Positions 46,661 through 55,614 of a DNA stretch of 64,000 bases are shown here, in pieces. Where the stretch lies: the NCBI RefSeq assembly GCF_018417535.1, contig NZ_CP070977.1, positions 1,240,001 to 1,304,000 of the forward strand. Reading direction: 5' to 3'. The translations under genes were made by a program, and so were the position numbers. A model generated the notes under the pieces. That model saw only the letters and a list, made by a program, of their open reading frames with translations, was not told where the DNA came from and did not search any database. The stretch's first letter is position 1, and the number at the start of each line of letters is the position of its first letter. Source of the DNA: Burkholderia pyrrocinia. GTDB taxonomy: Bacteria; Pseudomonadota; Gammaproteobacteria; Burkholderiales; Burkholderiaceae.

Positions 46661-47778
46661 TCGGACGACGCAAACGGCCGGATGGATTGCCCTTCCGGCT
46701 GTACGCCCATTACGGGAAACATAAGGTCAGCTTCGGCTACAAGCTGCCGAACGGACGCTGGGCGTTTCGCCTGTCGGCGCCGGCACACAACAAGGAAGCC
46801 CTTGCCGAGATCCGCAAGCAGGCGATCGAGCGCGCGGAGGCGCTCAACGGGAACGCGATCGAACCTGGCACGGTAGAAGCGCTCGTCGCACGGTACTTCG
46901 AATGGCAGGACGGGCTGCCGCACACCGACGAGCGCCGCAAGGCCCAGTCCACCCTAGACGAGAACCGCGTCGAGTCGAAGCGGCTGGTCAAGGTCTTCGG
47001 GAAGATGTCACCGGCGGCTATCAAGCCGAAGCATGTGTACGGCTACCTCGACAAGCGCGCGCAGCTCGGCGCGCCAGCGAAAGCGAACAAGGAAATCGCC
47101 CTCCTGTCCGCGATCCTCGAATACGGCCGGCGCCGCGGCGAGCTCGAAACAAACCCGTGCCGCGGCATCGAGTACAACCCGACGCGGCCGCGCCAGCGCT
47201 ATGTGCGCCAGGATGAGATCGATCTCGCCGTGGAAGTCGCACGGTCACGCCGAAGCGTCGGCGATCAGCACCCCAGTTCTGCGTACCTGATCCTCGCGCT
47301 ATGCGTGAAGGCTGCCTATCTGACCGTGAGCCGGCCGACCGAGATGCGCGAGCTGCACCGCCAGAGCATCCGCCTCGAAGGCGTCGAGGTACCGATCGGC
47401 AAGCGCAAGGCCGGCGAGCAGCAGCGCACGAAGCTCGTGCTGTGGTCGCCCGAACTGAAGGCGGTGATCGACGAAGCGCTCGCGCTGCAACGGACGTCAG
47501 GTGTTCACGTGTTCGGCAACACGGCCGGCCAAGTGTACACGCGTAGCGGATGGAACACGAACTGGTCGCGCCTGATGGGCTACTGCGAGAAGGAAGCGAA
47601 GGCGCGCGGCGTTCAGTTCGAACGTTTCGCGCTACGCGACATGCGTCCGGCGGCCGTCACCGATCGACAGGAGGAAGGTGATGATCGAATTATCGATGCG
47701 ACCGGACATGCCGATGAACGCATCGTCCGGAAGACATACGACCGGCGACGGGAAAGGAAGGTATGGGCAACGCGATAG
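46657..47778 (+). CDS. tyrosine recombinase / phage integrase
   Basis: Product of 373 residues. An N-terminal arm-binding region (KRPDGLPFRLYAHYGKHKVSFGYKLPNGRW), a core-binding SAM-like domain (about 75-170) and a C-terminal catalytic domain with Arg in SRPTEMREL, LRDMRPAAVTD (Arg of the H/D-x-x-R box), TGHADERIVRKTYDRR (His and catalytic Tyr). It catalyses site-specific integration and excision. Full length and apparently intact, unlike its neighbours. A second partial copy lies at 42310-42428. tRNA-His is 650 bp downstream. Confidence 0.93.
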   Translation: MIGRRKRPDGLPFRLYAHYGKHKVSFGYKLPNGRWAFRLSAPAHNKEALAEIRKQAIERAEALNGNAIEPGTVEALVARYFEWQDGLPHTDERRKAQSTLDENRVESKRLVKVFGKMSPAAIKPKHVYGYLDKRAQLGAPAKANKEIALLSAILEYGRRRGELETNPCRGIEYNPTRPRQRYVRQDEIDLAVEVARSRRSVGDQHPSSAYLILALCVKAAYLTVSRPTEMRELHRQSIRLEGVEVPIGKRKAGEQQRTKLVLWSPELKAVIDEALALQRTSGVHVFGNTAGQVYTRSGWNTNWSRLMGYCEKEAKARGVQFERFALRDMRPAAVTDRQEEGDDRIIDATGHADERIVRKTYDRRRERKVWATR

Positions 47779-47789
47779 GTGCCTCAATG

Positions 47790-48290
47790 CTACGGTAGCA
47801 AGTGCCCTTCGGCTGCCTTCAAGTGGCGCGCCATACTCTGGGCTGCAGAATATGACGCGGTCGACATAAACGCGACAATACAAGACGAAATCGCGTAGAA
47901 CCCGTAGACAAACGCAGGAAACATGCCGTATCCGAGTGAAGCGCCAGCTCCCCTCGTTATAAGTTGATGCGGATCAACTATAGAAATGGTTCCCAGGAGG
48001 CCCAAGAGGAATGTAGCCACGACGGCGCCAAATATCGCCGTATGTCGATACCTCACTTCTTCCCGAAAATAGGCGGCACGCGCCTCCGAACTCTGCTGCA
48101 ACGCTGCAACCGTGCGAGCAAATTTATCCTTGGATTTTTCCGACCGATCAGCCCACTTCTTTCCGAAGTACAGGAAGAGCCGGTCTAGGCCGCGTGTTGC
48201 GTACGCAGCGACGATGCTCAAGAGAATCCCTACGGTAACCACCGAGAGCCACCAATACGGCGAATGCAGGTTCTGCAGAAAATCGTCCAT
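47790..48290 (-). CDS. hypothetical membrane protein
   Basis: Product of 166 residues with three hydrophobic helices (about 12-32, 82-104, 124-148) and a charged cytosolic loop between the first and second (GKKWADRSEKSKDKFARTVAALQQSS), possibly coiled-coil. GAGGAAGCG precedes the ATG at 48290; an in-frame TTG at 48314 would run into a terminator. AT-richer than core genes and placed between integrase and tRNA, so probably cargo of the element. Confidence 0.7.
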   Translation of the reverse strand: MDDFLQNLHSPYWWLSVVTVGILLSIVAAYATRGLDRLFLYFGKKWADRSEKSKDKFARTVAALQQSSEARAAYFREEVRYRHTAIFGAVVATFLLGLLGTISIVDPHQLITRGAGASLGYGMFPAFVYGFYAISSCIVAFMSTASYSAAQSMARHLKAAEGHLLP

Positions 48291-48312
48291 CGCTTCCTCG
48301 AAAAATGAGCGC

Positions 48313-48339
48313 AAAAAAGCCCGCTCATCGGCGGGCTTT
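48313..48339 (-). terminator. terminator of the tRNA-His transcript
   Basis: AAAGCCCGC (48316-48324) / GCGGGCTTT (48331-48339) with six T following on the minus strand (48318-48313). About 90 bp after tRNA-His; the reverse orientation also has a short T-run. Confidence 0.75.
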
Positions 48340-48426
48340 CAGACTTTCATCTTCCAAGTTTTGGAATCTCATCTTCCAAAACTTGTAACACGTCAGCTTC
48401 TTTGCGCTGTAGGTGTTTGAATTTTT

Positions 48427-48503
48427 TGGGGTGGCTGATGGGACTCGAACCCACGACGACAGGAATCACAATCCTGGACTCTACCAACTGAGCTACAGCC
48501 ACC
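48427..48503 (-). tRNA. tRNA-His (GTG)
   Basis: 77-nt cloverleaf on the minus strand: GGTGGCTGTAGCTCAGTTGG at the 5' end, anticodon loop TTGTGAT (GTG), T-arm GGGTTCGAGTCCC, and 3' GCCACC followed by an encoded CCA. The extra G-1 opposite C73 needed by HisRS is present. It is read after dusA with only a 55-bp gap and probably cotranscribed. The 3' end faces the phage-like element. Confidence 0.97.
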
Positions 48504-48558
48504 ACTGATACTGCTTTCTGCTCTTCGCCGTCTTTGTTTCAGCAGCGAAGAAGCAAGA

Positions 48559-49593
48559 TTATACGAAGTCTTTTGAATCTTGCAAAGCCTTTTTTTCAAA
48601 AATTTCTTCGGCTTCGTTCAGATGCGCACGCGCCTCGTCGAACACGGCCAGATCGCCGCGCGCGAGCTTCTTGTTGTCGGACAGCACGCGACGCCAGCCG
48701 CGTGCGCCGGGCATGCCGCGATACAGCCCGAGCGCATGCCGCACGATCGCGCCGAGGTAGGTCCCGCGCTTCAGCTCAGCCGCGCAGTATTCGATCAGTT
48801 GCGCTTCCGCTTCTTCGCGTGTCGGCACCGCGCCCGTCGATCCGTAGAAGCGCGCATCGACCTCCGCGAGCACGTACGGGTTGTGATACGCCTCGCGGCC
48901 CAGCATCACGCCATCGACATGCTCGAGATGCTGCGCGACCTCGTCGAGCGTCTTGATGCCGCCGTTGATGACGATCTCCAGCGACGGAAAATCGCGCTTC
49001 AACTGATACGCATAGTCGTACTTGAGCGGCGGAATCTCGCGATTCTCCTTCGGCGACAGTCCCTTCAGGATCGCGTTGCGCGCATGCACGACGAACGTTT
49101 CGCAGCCGGCCTCGGCCACCGTGCCGACAAAGTCGCGCACGAACGTGTAGTCCTCGACCGCGTCGACACCGATCCGGTGCTTGACCGTGACCGGCACCGA
49201 CACCGCATCGCGCATCGCCTTCACGCAGTCGGCGACGAGCTGCGGCTCGTTCATCAGGCACGCGCCGAACGCGCCGCGCTGCACACGCTCGGACGGACAT
49301 CCGCAATTCAGGTTGATTTCGTCGTAGCCCCACTGCTCGCCGAGCTTCGCGGCGCGCGCGAGATCGTCGCGTTCGCTGCCGCCGAGCTGCAGCGCGACCG
49401 GCGATTCGTTCGGCGTGAACGCGAGATGCCGCTGGGCATCGCCGAACAGCAGCGCCCCCGTCGTGATCATCTCCGTATACAGCCACGTATCGCGCGTCAG
49501 CGTGCGGTGGAACGACCGGCAATGGCGGTCGGTCCAGTCGAGCATGGGCGCGACGGATACGCGGCGGGGAGGAAGCGAGGACGGTACGGACAT
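48559..49593 (-). CDS. dusA: tRNA-dihydrouridine synthase A
   Basis: Product of 344 residues. TIM-barrel flavoenzyme reducing U20/U20a in tRNA D-loops with NADPH. N-terminal VSVAPMLDWTDRHCR, the catalytic cysteine in NLNCGCPSERVQ (Cys99), FMN-binding VINGGIKTLDE and GVMLGREAYHNP are DusA hallmarks. ATG at 49593 is chosen from the family N terminus (RVSVAPMLDWTD near residue 11); the ribosome binding site is weak. It precedes tRNA-His on the same strand. Confidence 0.95.
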   Translation of the reverse strand: MSVPSSLPPRRVSVAPMLDWTDRHCRSFHRTLTRDTWLYTEMITTGALLFGDAQRHLAFTPNESPVALQLGGSERDDLARAAKLGEQWGYDEINLNCGCPSERVQRGAFGACLMNEPQLVADCVKAMRDAVSVPVTVKHRIGVDAVEDYTFVRDFVGTVAEAGCETFVVHARNAILKGLSPKENREIPPLKYDYAYQLKRDFPSLEIVINGGIKTLDEVAQHLEHVDGVMLGREAYHNPYVLAEVDARFYGSTGAVPTREEAEAQLIEYCAAELKRGTYLGAIVRHALGLYRGMPGARGWRRVLSDNKKLARGDLAVFDEARAHLNEAEEIFEKKALQDSKDFV

Positions 49594-49675
49594 GGAATTC
49601 GGGCAACAGGCCAGGCGGCGCGGAAACAACCGAGCATTTTACCGCAACATGGGCCGTACCTGCCCGGCGCCGGCG

Positions 49676-49924
49676 CTAGTCGCCCTCACCCAGTTCCGCA
49701 TCGACCGCCCGCCGCGCCGCGTCGAGCACCCGCTCGATCACGCGCCGTTCGGTCAGCAGCAGCCCGTCGACCTTGACGAGCCGCCAGTCGATCCGCACGG
49801 CGTCGCCCTGCAGCACGCGGTAGTGCGCATGCTCGCCGTCCCAGACCTGCTCGGTCTTCACCTCGATCTCGAAGCCGCGGTACGGCTCGCTGAAATCGCC
49901 GAGGTCGCTGCCTCTCGGTTCCAT
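49676..49924 (-). CDS. hypothetical protein
   Basis: Product of 82 residues: acidic, with beta-rich middle (YRGFEIEVKTEQVWDGEHAHYRV) and a C-terminal helix (RRVIERVLDAARRAVDAEL). GGAG lies seven bases before the ATG. Not recognised. Follows the 49980-50177 gene by 55 bp on the same strand. Confidence 0.7.
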   Translation of the reverse strand: MEPRGSDLGDFSEPYRGFEIEVKTEQVWDGEHAHYRVLQGDAVRIDWRLVKVDGLLLTERRVIERVLDAARRAVDAELGEGD

Positions 49925-49979
49925 CGCACGCTCCGTGGCGACGCGGCGCCTGGCCGCCCGTGCAGCCGGCGCCGTGCGC

Positions 49980-50177
49980 TCAATCGTATTCGTTGGACAA
50001 AAAGGATTTGCCATCGGCAGTCAGGTCGACCCGGTCGGCCGCCGCCTGATAGATCAGCCCCTCGTTCAGCAACGCATAGACGACGTCGTCGAACGCAGCG
50101 GGAACCGGCCGGCTTTCGCCGAACTGGTCGATCCACTTCAGCGCCTCGATGGCTTCGGGGGAAAGGATGGGGGTCAT
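49980..50177 (-). CDS. hypothetical small winged-helix-like protein
   Basis: Product of 65 residues: LSPEAIEALKWIDQFGE, FDDVVYALLNEGLIYQAAA, VDLTADGKSFL. The pattern of helices followed by a short beta wing ending in TADG(K) resembles DUF-type winged helices. GGAGGG lies before the ATG. Confidence 0.7.
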   Translation of the reverse strand: MTPILSPEAIEALKWIDQFGESRPVPAAFDDVVYALLNEGLIYQAAADRVDLTADGKSFLSNEYD

Positions 50178-50320
50178 GCGTTGCCCTCCGGCATCGGTGT
50201 CGTTCCATCCTAACACTTCGTCCGGACGCCGAATACCGAGGCAAACGCGCTGCGGGAGCACCGGACGACGCCGGCGGGCACGCTGCCCGCCGGCGCCGCA
50301 CCGGCGCAGGAAACGCGCGT

Positions 50321-50536
50321 TCAGAGACGCGCGATCGATACCTCGGTCGACTTCACCAGCGCGACGACTTCCGCGCCGACTTTCAGTTCGAGTTCGTCGA
50401 CCGAGCGGGTCGTGATCACCGACGTGACGATGCCGAACGGCGTCTCGACGTCGACCTCGGACACCACCGGCCCGCGAATGATCTCCTTCACCTTGCCTTT
50501 GAACTGGTTACGCACGTTGATTGCAGTGATGCTCAT
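50321..50536 (-). CDS. ssuF: Mop-type molybdopterin/TOBE-domain protein of the ssu operon
   Basis: Product of 71 residues consisting of a single TOBE/Mop domain: ITAINVRNQFKGKVKEIIRGPVVSEVDVET and VTTRSVDELELKVGAEVVALVKSTEVSI. Mop proteins bind molybdate; the homologue SsuF ends pseudomonad ssu operons and is needed for sulfonate use there. It lies 57 bp after ssuB on the same strand, so operon membership is likely. Confidence 0.85.
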   Translation of the reverse strand: MSITAINVRNQFKGKVKEIIRGPVVSEVDVETPFGIVTSVITTRSVDELELKVGAEVVALVKSTEVSIARL

Positions 50537-50593
50537 CGGGTTGATCGCTCCGAAGAAAAAAGTCTCAGAACGGGCGGCCGGGGCCGCCCGGAT

Positions 50594-51553
50594 TTAAACG
50601 GCCCAGCGGATCTGCCCGACCGGTCGAACGTTGTCTGCTTCATGCAGCTCGCCCGGTTCGGCCGCGCCAGGCCCGCCGGCGAGCACGCGCTTCAGCACGC
50701 GATCTTCCAGCGCCGCAAACGCCGCCGATGCGCGGGCGCGCGGCCGGTCGAGGGGGACGGGCTGGTCGAGCGCCACGCGCCCCTGCTCGATGAGCAGGAC
50801 GCGGTCGCCGAGCGCGACAGCCTCTTGCACGTCGTGCGTGACAAGCAGCGCGGTGAACCGATGCTCGCGCCACAGGCGCTCGATCAGCGCATGCATTTCG
50901 ATGCGGGTCAGCGCGTCGAGCGCACCGAGCGGCTCGTCGAGCAACAACAATTGCGGCCGGTGCACGAGCGCGCGCGCCAATGACACACGCTGCCGCTGGC
51001 CGCCCGACAGTTGCGCGGGCCAGTCGTTCGCCCGCTCCAGCAGGCCGACCTCGTCGAGCACCGCGCGTGCGTCGTCGCGCGCACCGCGCCCGAGGCCGAG
51101 CATCACGTTCTGCAGCACGGTTTTCCAAGGCAGCAGGCGCGCATCCTGGAACATGATCCGCGTATCGAGCGCGCCGCCGCCCTCGCCGCGCGTCACGAGC
51201 GCGCCGCTGCTCGGCTGCTCGAGTCCCGCGACGAGACGCAGCAGTGTCGATTTCCCGCAGCCGCTGCGGCCGACGATCGCGACGAAGCTGCCGCGCGCGA
51301 TGCCGAGCTCGACGTTGTCGAGCACGGTGCGCGCGCCATAACGCTTGCTGACGCCCGACAGCGTCACCGCATCGTCGGGTGCCGGGCTTCCCGCCCGCCG
51401 CCGCGCGAGTGGAACGACCGATGCGCTGCCGTCGCGATCGAGGATCGCCGCGTCTCGCGCATTGCCGTCCGTGACACGCGCCTGCGCAAGCTCGGCCTCG
51501 AGGTCTGCGCCGGCGAGCAGGCCGTAAGCGGCCGCCGAAGTCGTCGCATTCAT
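50594..51553 (-). CDS. ssuB: alkanesulfonate ABC transporter ATP-binding protein
   Basis: Product of 319 residues, longer than E. coli SsuB owing to an N-terminal extension of about 60 residues ([25 protein letters not shown]) typical of Burkholderia. Walker [10 protein letters not shown] (95-103), Q-loop [10 protein letters not shown], signature LSGGQRQRV, Walker [17 protein letters not shown] overlap with ssuC. Confidence 0.93.
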   Translation of the reverse strand: MNATTSAAAYGLLAGADLEAELAQARVTDGNARDAAILDRDGSASVVPLARRRAGSPAPDDAVTLSGVSKRYGARTVLDNVELGIARGSFVAIVGRSGCGKSTLLRLVAGLEQPSSGALVTRGEGGGALDTRIMFQDARLLPWKTVLQNVMLGLGRGARDDARAVLDEVGLLERANDWPAQLSGGQRQRVSLARALVHRPQLLLLDEPLGALDALTRIEMHALIERLWREHRFTALLVTHDVQEAVALGDRVLLIEQGRVALDQPVPLDRPRARASAAFAALEDRVLKRVLAGGPGAAEPGELHEADNVRPVGQIRWAV

Positions 51554-52362
51554 GCTTTTGCTCCTGATTGGTAAGCGGGGTGCCAGCGCAGCGTCACGCG
51601 CTCGAGCCATTTCGCCAGCACGTCGGCCAGCTTGCCGAGCACCGCGTACAGCAGGATGCCGACCACCACCACGTCGGTTTGCAGGAATTCGCGCGCGTTC
51701 ATCGTCATGTAGCCGATGCCCGACTGCGCGGAGATCGTTTCCGCGACGATCAGCATCACCCACATCAGCCCGAGCGCGAAACGCACGCCGACGAGGATCG
51801 ACGGCAACGCACCGGGGAGGATCACGTCGCGGTACAGCGCAAAGCCGCGCACGCCGTAACTCTTCGCCATCTCGATCAGGTTCGTGTCGACCGAGCGGAT
51901 CCCGTGATACGTGTTGATGTAGACCGGGAAGAACACGCCGAGCGCAACCAGGAACAGCTTCGCCTTCTCGTCGATGCCGAACCACAGGATCACGAGCGGA
52001 ATCATCGCGAGCGCCGGGATGTTGCGGATCATCTGGATCGTCGAATCGAGTGCGACCTCGGCGGCCTTCGACAGGCCGGTTGCAAGCCCCAGCGCGAGGC
52101 CGACGCCGCCGCCGATCGCAAAGCCGAACAGCGCGCGCCACGTGCTCACCTTCACGTTCGCCCACATTTCGCCCGACGTCACGAGCGACCACGCCGCGCG
52201 CACGACCGCAACCGGCTCGGGCAGCACGCGGGTCGACAGCCAGCCGGTGCGCGCACCGACTTCCCACGCAAGCAGCAGCGCGAGCGGCACGAGCCACGGT
52301 GCGACGCCGCGCCATGCACGGGCGGCCACGACAGCCCCCGTCGTCGACGTTTTCGTTGTCAT
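51550..52362 (-). CDS. ssuC: alkanesulfonate ABC transporter permease
   Basis: Product of 270 residues with six membrane helices, the BPD-transport motif ([27 protein letters not shown] region) and LRWHP at the end, as in SsuC. AGGGAGG before the ATG. Follows ssuD by 17 bp. Confidence 0.93.
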   Translation of the reverse strand: MTTKTSTTGAVVAARAWRGVAPWLVPLALLLAWEVGARTGWLSTRVLPEPVAVVRAAWSLVTSGEMWANVKVSTWRALFGFAIGGGVGLALGLATGLSKAAEVALDSTIQMIRNIPALAMIPLVILWFGIDEKAKLFLVALGVFFPVYINTYHGIRSVDTNLIEMAKSYGVRGFALYRDVILPGALPSILVGVRFALGLMWVMLIVAETISAQSGIGYMTMNAREFLQTDVVVVGILLYAVLGKLADVLAKWLERVTLRWHPAYQSGAKA

Positions 52363-52379
52363 CGCAGGCCTCCCTTCGC

Positions 52380-53537
52380 TCAGCTCTGGCTCGCCTTCGG
52401 CAGATAGTTGTTGCCGACGATCTCGCCGAACGGCCCCGACAGCGGGCCGGCCGGCCGCTCCGCGCCCTTGCCCTTGATCAGCGGGAACACGAGTTCGGCA
52501 AAGCGATACGATTCTTCGAGGTGCGGGTAGCCGGACAGGATGAACGTCTCGATGCCGAGATCCGCGTATTCGCGCATGCGTTCGGCGACCTGCTCGGGAT
52601 TGCCGACGAGCGCCGTGCCCGCGCCGCCGCGCACGAGACCGACACCGGCCCACAGGTTCGGATACACCTCGAGCGCCTCGCGGCCGCCGCGCTTGCCGCC
52701 GTGCAGCGCGGCCATCCGGCGCTGGCCTTCCGAATCCATGTTCGCGAACGCCTTCTGCGCACGCGCGATCGTGTCGTCGTCGAGACGGCTGATCAGTCGT
52801 TCGGCGTCACGCCATGCTTCGTCCTCGGTCTCGCGCACGATCACGTGCAGGCGAATCCCGAACTTGATCTTGCGGCCGCGCGCCTCCGCGCGGGCCCGTA
52901 TGTCGGCGATCTTCTTCGCGACGGCCTCGGGCGGCTCGCCCCAGGTCAGGTAGGTATCGATGTGATCGGCTGCGATCGCGTGCGCGGCCGGCGACGAACC
53001 GCCGAACCACAGCGGCGGATGCGGACGCTGCACCGGCGGATAAAGCGCCTTGCCGCCCTTCGACTGCAGATGCTTGCCGATGTAGTCGAAGCCGCCGTTG
53101 TCATGCGATGCGGACAGCAGCCCGCGCCAGATGTTCAGGAAGTCGTCGGTGATCTCGTAGCGCGTGTCGTGATCGGCAAAGAGGCCGTCGCCTTCGAGTT
53201 CGGCCGCATCGCCGCCCGTCACGACGTTGATCAGCAGGCGGCCGCCCGACAGGCGGTCGAACGTCGCGGCCATCCGCGCCGACAGTCCGGGCGACGCGAT
53301 GCCGGGACGGATCGCGACCAGGAACTTCAGGCGCTGCGTCGCCGGAATGAGGCTCGACGCAACGACCCACGCATCCTCGCAGGAACGACCGGTCGGCAGC
53401 AGCACGCCGTCGTACCCGAGCGTGTCGGCCGCGACGGCGACCTGCTTGAAATAGTCGTAATCCGCGGCGCGCGCGCCTTCGGCCGTGCCGAGGTAGCGGC
53501 TGTCGCCATGCGTGGGGATAAACCAGAACACATTCAT
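52380..53537 (-). CDS. ssuD: FMNH2-dependent alkanesulfonate monooxygenase
   Basis: Product of 385 residues, very close in length and sequence to SsuD (N-terminal [53 protein letters not shown]). Converts C2 and longer alkanesulfonates to aldehyde plus sulfite using reduced flavin and oxygen. The flavin reductase SsuE that usually feeds it is not encoded here. AGGAG precedes the ATG at 53537; longer frames reach into the upstream promoter. First gene of ssuDCB-ssuF. Confidence 0.95.
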   Translation of the reverse strand: MNVFWFIPTHGDSRYLGTAEGARAADYDYFKQVAVAADTLGYDGVLLPTGRSCEDAWVVASSLIPATQRLKFLVAIRPGIASPGLSARMAATFDRLSGGRLLINVVTGGDAAELEGDGLFADHDTRYEITDDFLNIWRGLLSASHDNGGFDYIGKHLQSKGGKALYPPVQRPHPPLWFGGSSPAAHAIAADHIDTYLTWGEPPEAVAKKIADIRARAEARGRKIKFGIRLHVIVRETEDEAWRDAERLISRLDDDTIARAQKAFANMDSEGQRRMAALHGGKRGGREALEVYPNLWAGVGLVRGGAGTALVGNPEQVAERMREYADLGIETFILSGYPHLEESYRFAELVFPLIKGKGAERPAGPLSGPFGEIVGNNYLPKASQS

Positions 53538-53878
53538 CTGCTGCTCCTGCTTGACTGTTCTTGCCGAAATTTGGAAAAAACGTCGCCCTGCTCGCGTCGC
53601 GGATGCGCGGCGCATGCATGGTGTGCGTTCGAATCGGGATGGTTCGCCGGTCAAGCCGTGCAGCGGGCGAATACGCGATTGCACGGCTGTTTCTGGGAAA
53701 TCAGTCTAGGGATCGGTGCAGGGCTTTGGAACGATTATTTTGAGCTTAGGTTTTCCGCTTTCGTGATTAGCACGACGCTGGAGCGAATATCGCGGCGGCC
53801 GGGCCCTATAATGACGCACCTATCCGAATAACTCCGCGCGAACGGCCCCGGCCGTGCGCGCCTGCGGTGCACTCATCG
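53538..53878. other. divergent promoter region of ssuD
   Basis: About 340 bp between ssuD and the divergent membrane protein gene. An AT-rich patch at 53725-53770 includes the 14-mer shared with the sbp promoter. No ssuA or ssuE, and no other gene, is present. Confidence 0.5.
53728..53741 (+). promoter_or_regulatory. 14-mer GGAACGATTATTTT shared with the sbp promoter
   Basis: Exact copy of the sequence at 16943-16930 (minus strand) upstream of sbp. Here it lies about 190 bp upstream of ssuD, in opposite orientation relative to the gene. A candidate half-site for CysB or an SsuR-like LysR regulator. Confidence 0.5.
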
Positions 53879-54307
53879 ATGCAGAAAGTCATCCTGCCGT
53901 TCCTGTCCGGCTTCCTTGCCGCCCTGTTCTTCCGCGAGGCCACGCTCGCACTCCTTCACACAGCGGACCTGATCGCCTCGGCCGGCTTCTCCACGCAGCC
54001 GTTCGCGCCGCTCGGCATTCCTGAATTTGTCGCGAACGCGCTGATCAGCGCGTGCTGCGCGATCCCGATGGCGTGGCTGTTGCGCGTATCGCCGGAACGC
54101 GAGGCGTCGTGGATCGGCGCACTCATGTTCGGCGGCATCGTGCTGACGGCCGCGCGCGTATTCGCGATCGATCCGCTGCGCGGCATCTGGCCGTCGGGCA
54201 ACATGATGCCGGTGCTCGCGGCCGGCTTCGCGGCGAACGCGGTATGGGGCTTCGGCGCACTCGTGTTCATGCGTGCGTTCATGTCGGACGACGCGGGCGA
54301 CGAGTAA
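53879..54307 (+). CDS. hypothetical membrane protein
   Basis: Product of 142 residues with four predicted membrane helices (ILPFLSGFLAALFF, FVANALISACCAIPMAWLL, WIGALMFGGIVLTAARVFA, LAAGFAANAVWGFGALVFM). No family recognised. ATG at 53879; an alternative GTG lies four codons upstream. Ends at a strong bidirectional terminator. Confidence 0.8.
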   Translation: MQKVILPFLSGFLAALFFREATLALLHTADLIASAGFSTQPFAPLGIPEFVANALISACCAIPMAWLLRVSPEREASWIGALMFGGIVLTAARVFAIDPLRGIWPSGNMMPVLAAGFAANAVWGFGALVFMRAFMSDDAGDE

Positions 54308-54358
54308 CGCCGCCACGGGCTCTGCGCGCTTCGCCGCAAACCGATCGACATCCATAAA

Positions 54359-54394
54359 CGAAAAGGCCGCCTGCGCATGCAGGCGGCCTTTTCG
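54359..54394. terminator. strong bidirectional terminator
   Basis: Perfect 16-bp stem (54359-54374 with 54379-54394) beginning CGAAAAGGCCGCCTGC, loop GCAT, with A4/T4 runs on both sides. It separates the plus-strand membrane protein gene from the convergent acyl-CoA hydrolase gene. Confidence 0.9.
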
Positions 54395-54428
54395 TTTCCA
54401 TCTCGCGCCTGGGTCAGCCCGACGGACG

Positions 54429-55583
54429 TCAGTCCTTCAGGTTCCGCAGCGGATGCGTATCGGGCGTCCACGGACTGTCGAACATCGCGAGCACGTCGGC
54501 GCGACCGACGTCGGCGGCCGACCTGAAGCGCCAGACCGGCTGCTGATCCTTGTCGACGATCAGCGCACGCACGCCTTCGATCACGTCGCCGCGCGCGAAC
54601 GTCGAGCGCGTGAGATCGAGATCGCGTCGCAGGCAATCGGCCATCGTCGCACCGCGTGCGCGTTCGACGACTTCGAGCGACACGGCCATCGACAGCGGCG
54701 ACAGTTGGCCGCGCATTGCGTGGGTCGCCTTCTCGACCCAGCCGTCGACGGCCGCGCAATCCGGCTCGGCCTCGAGCGATGCGAGGATCGCGTTGATGTC
54801 GGGCTGCGCGAAATGGCGATCGATCCCGGCGCGCGCATCGGCCAGCACCGACGTGTCCGGAGTCGGCACGACCTTGTGCGCGGCAGCCGCGTCGGTCACG
54901 CAGGCGACGGCCTGCGCACCGCTGTCGATGCGCGTGCTGCGCAGCGTGTCGAGCAGCGCCGGCAGCGCGGCATCGGGCAAATAGACGTCGGCGAGCTGTG
55001 CATACAACGCACCGGCCGCATCGAGCGGCGCCCCCGTCACGGCGAGATAGCGGCCGATCGCGCCGGGCGTGCGCGCGAGAAACCAGCTCATCCCGACGTC
55101 CGGGAACAGGCCGATGCGCGTTTCGGGCATCGCCATCTTCGTCGAGTCGGTCACGACGCGCAGGCCGCCCGTATGCCGCGCCGCCTGCGAAATACCCATG
55201 CCGCCGCCCATCACGACGCCGTGCATCAGCGCGATATAAGGCTTCGGAAACGTGAAGATCGCATGGTTCAGCGTGTATTCGTCGATGAAGAACGTGTCGA
55301 CCGCATCGCGGTCGCCGCGCTGCCACGCGTCGTGGAAGAAGCGCACGTCGCCGCCCGCGCAGAAGGCGCGCGGATGCGGACTGTGCACGACGACCGCGGC
55401 GACCTCCGGATCGTCGCGCCACGCGTCGAGCGCCTGCTGCATCAGCCGGATCATGCCGACCGACAGCGCGTTCAGCGCCTTCGGCCGGTTCAGTTCGAGA
55501 AAGCCGATGCGGTTCGCGACATAGGCACGCACGTCGGGCTGGGCGGAATCGGCGGAAACGGCAGCGGAAGTGGAATCGGTCAT
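54429..55583 (-). CDS. enoyl-CoA hydratase/isomerase family, 3-hydroxyisobutyryl-CoA hydrolase-like
   Basis: Product of 384 residues. Crotonase fold with oxyanion-hole segments FCAGGDVRFF and GVVMGGGMGIS and the catalytic Glu in MPETRIGLFPDVGMSWF, the pattern of 3-hydroxyisobutyryl-CoA hydrolases (valine degradation), as is the total length. The start could be three codons upstream (55592). It follows the SMR gene by 31 bp in a leftward operon. Confidence 0.9.
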   Translation of the reverse strand: MTDSTSAAVSADSAQPDVRAYVANRIGFLELNRPKALNALSVGMIRLMQQALDAWRDDPEVAAVVVHSPHPRAFCAGGDVRFFHDAWQRGDRDAVDTFFIDEYTLNHAIFTFPKPYIALMHGVVMGGGMGISQAARHTGGLRVVTDSTKMAMPETRIGLFPDVGMSWFLARTPGAIGRYLAVTGAPLDAAGALYAQLADVYLPDAALPALLDTLRSTRIDSGAQAVACVTDAAAAHKVVPTPDTSVLADARAGIDRHFAQPDINAILASLEAEPDCAAVDGWVEKATHAMRGQLSPLSMAVSLEVVERARGATMADCLRRDLDLTRSTFARGDVIEGVRALIVDKDQQPVWRFRSAADVGRADVLAMFDSPWTPDTHPLRNLKD

Positions 55584-55614
55584 GAGGGCCATCCGGCAAA
55601 TGGCAGTCGCACGT

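Noticed and set aside
42290..48503. A duplicated tRNA-His 3' end as att site
   Set aside because: I looked for the last bases of the tRNA (GGGTTCGAGTCCC...GCCACC) at the left side of the element and found no match; only weak similarity near 42290.
48559..49593. dusA as the integration target of the nearby integrase
   Set aside because: dusA-targeting elements insert at the 5' end of the gene, whereas here the element lies beyond the 3' side, past tRNA-His, and dusA is intact with normal ends.
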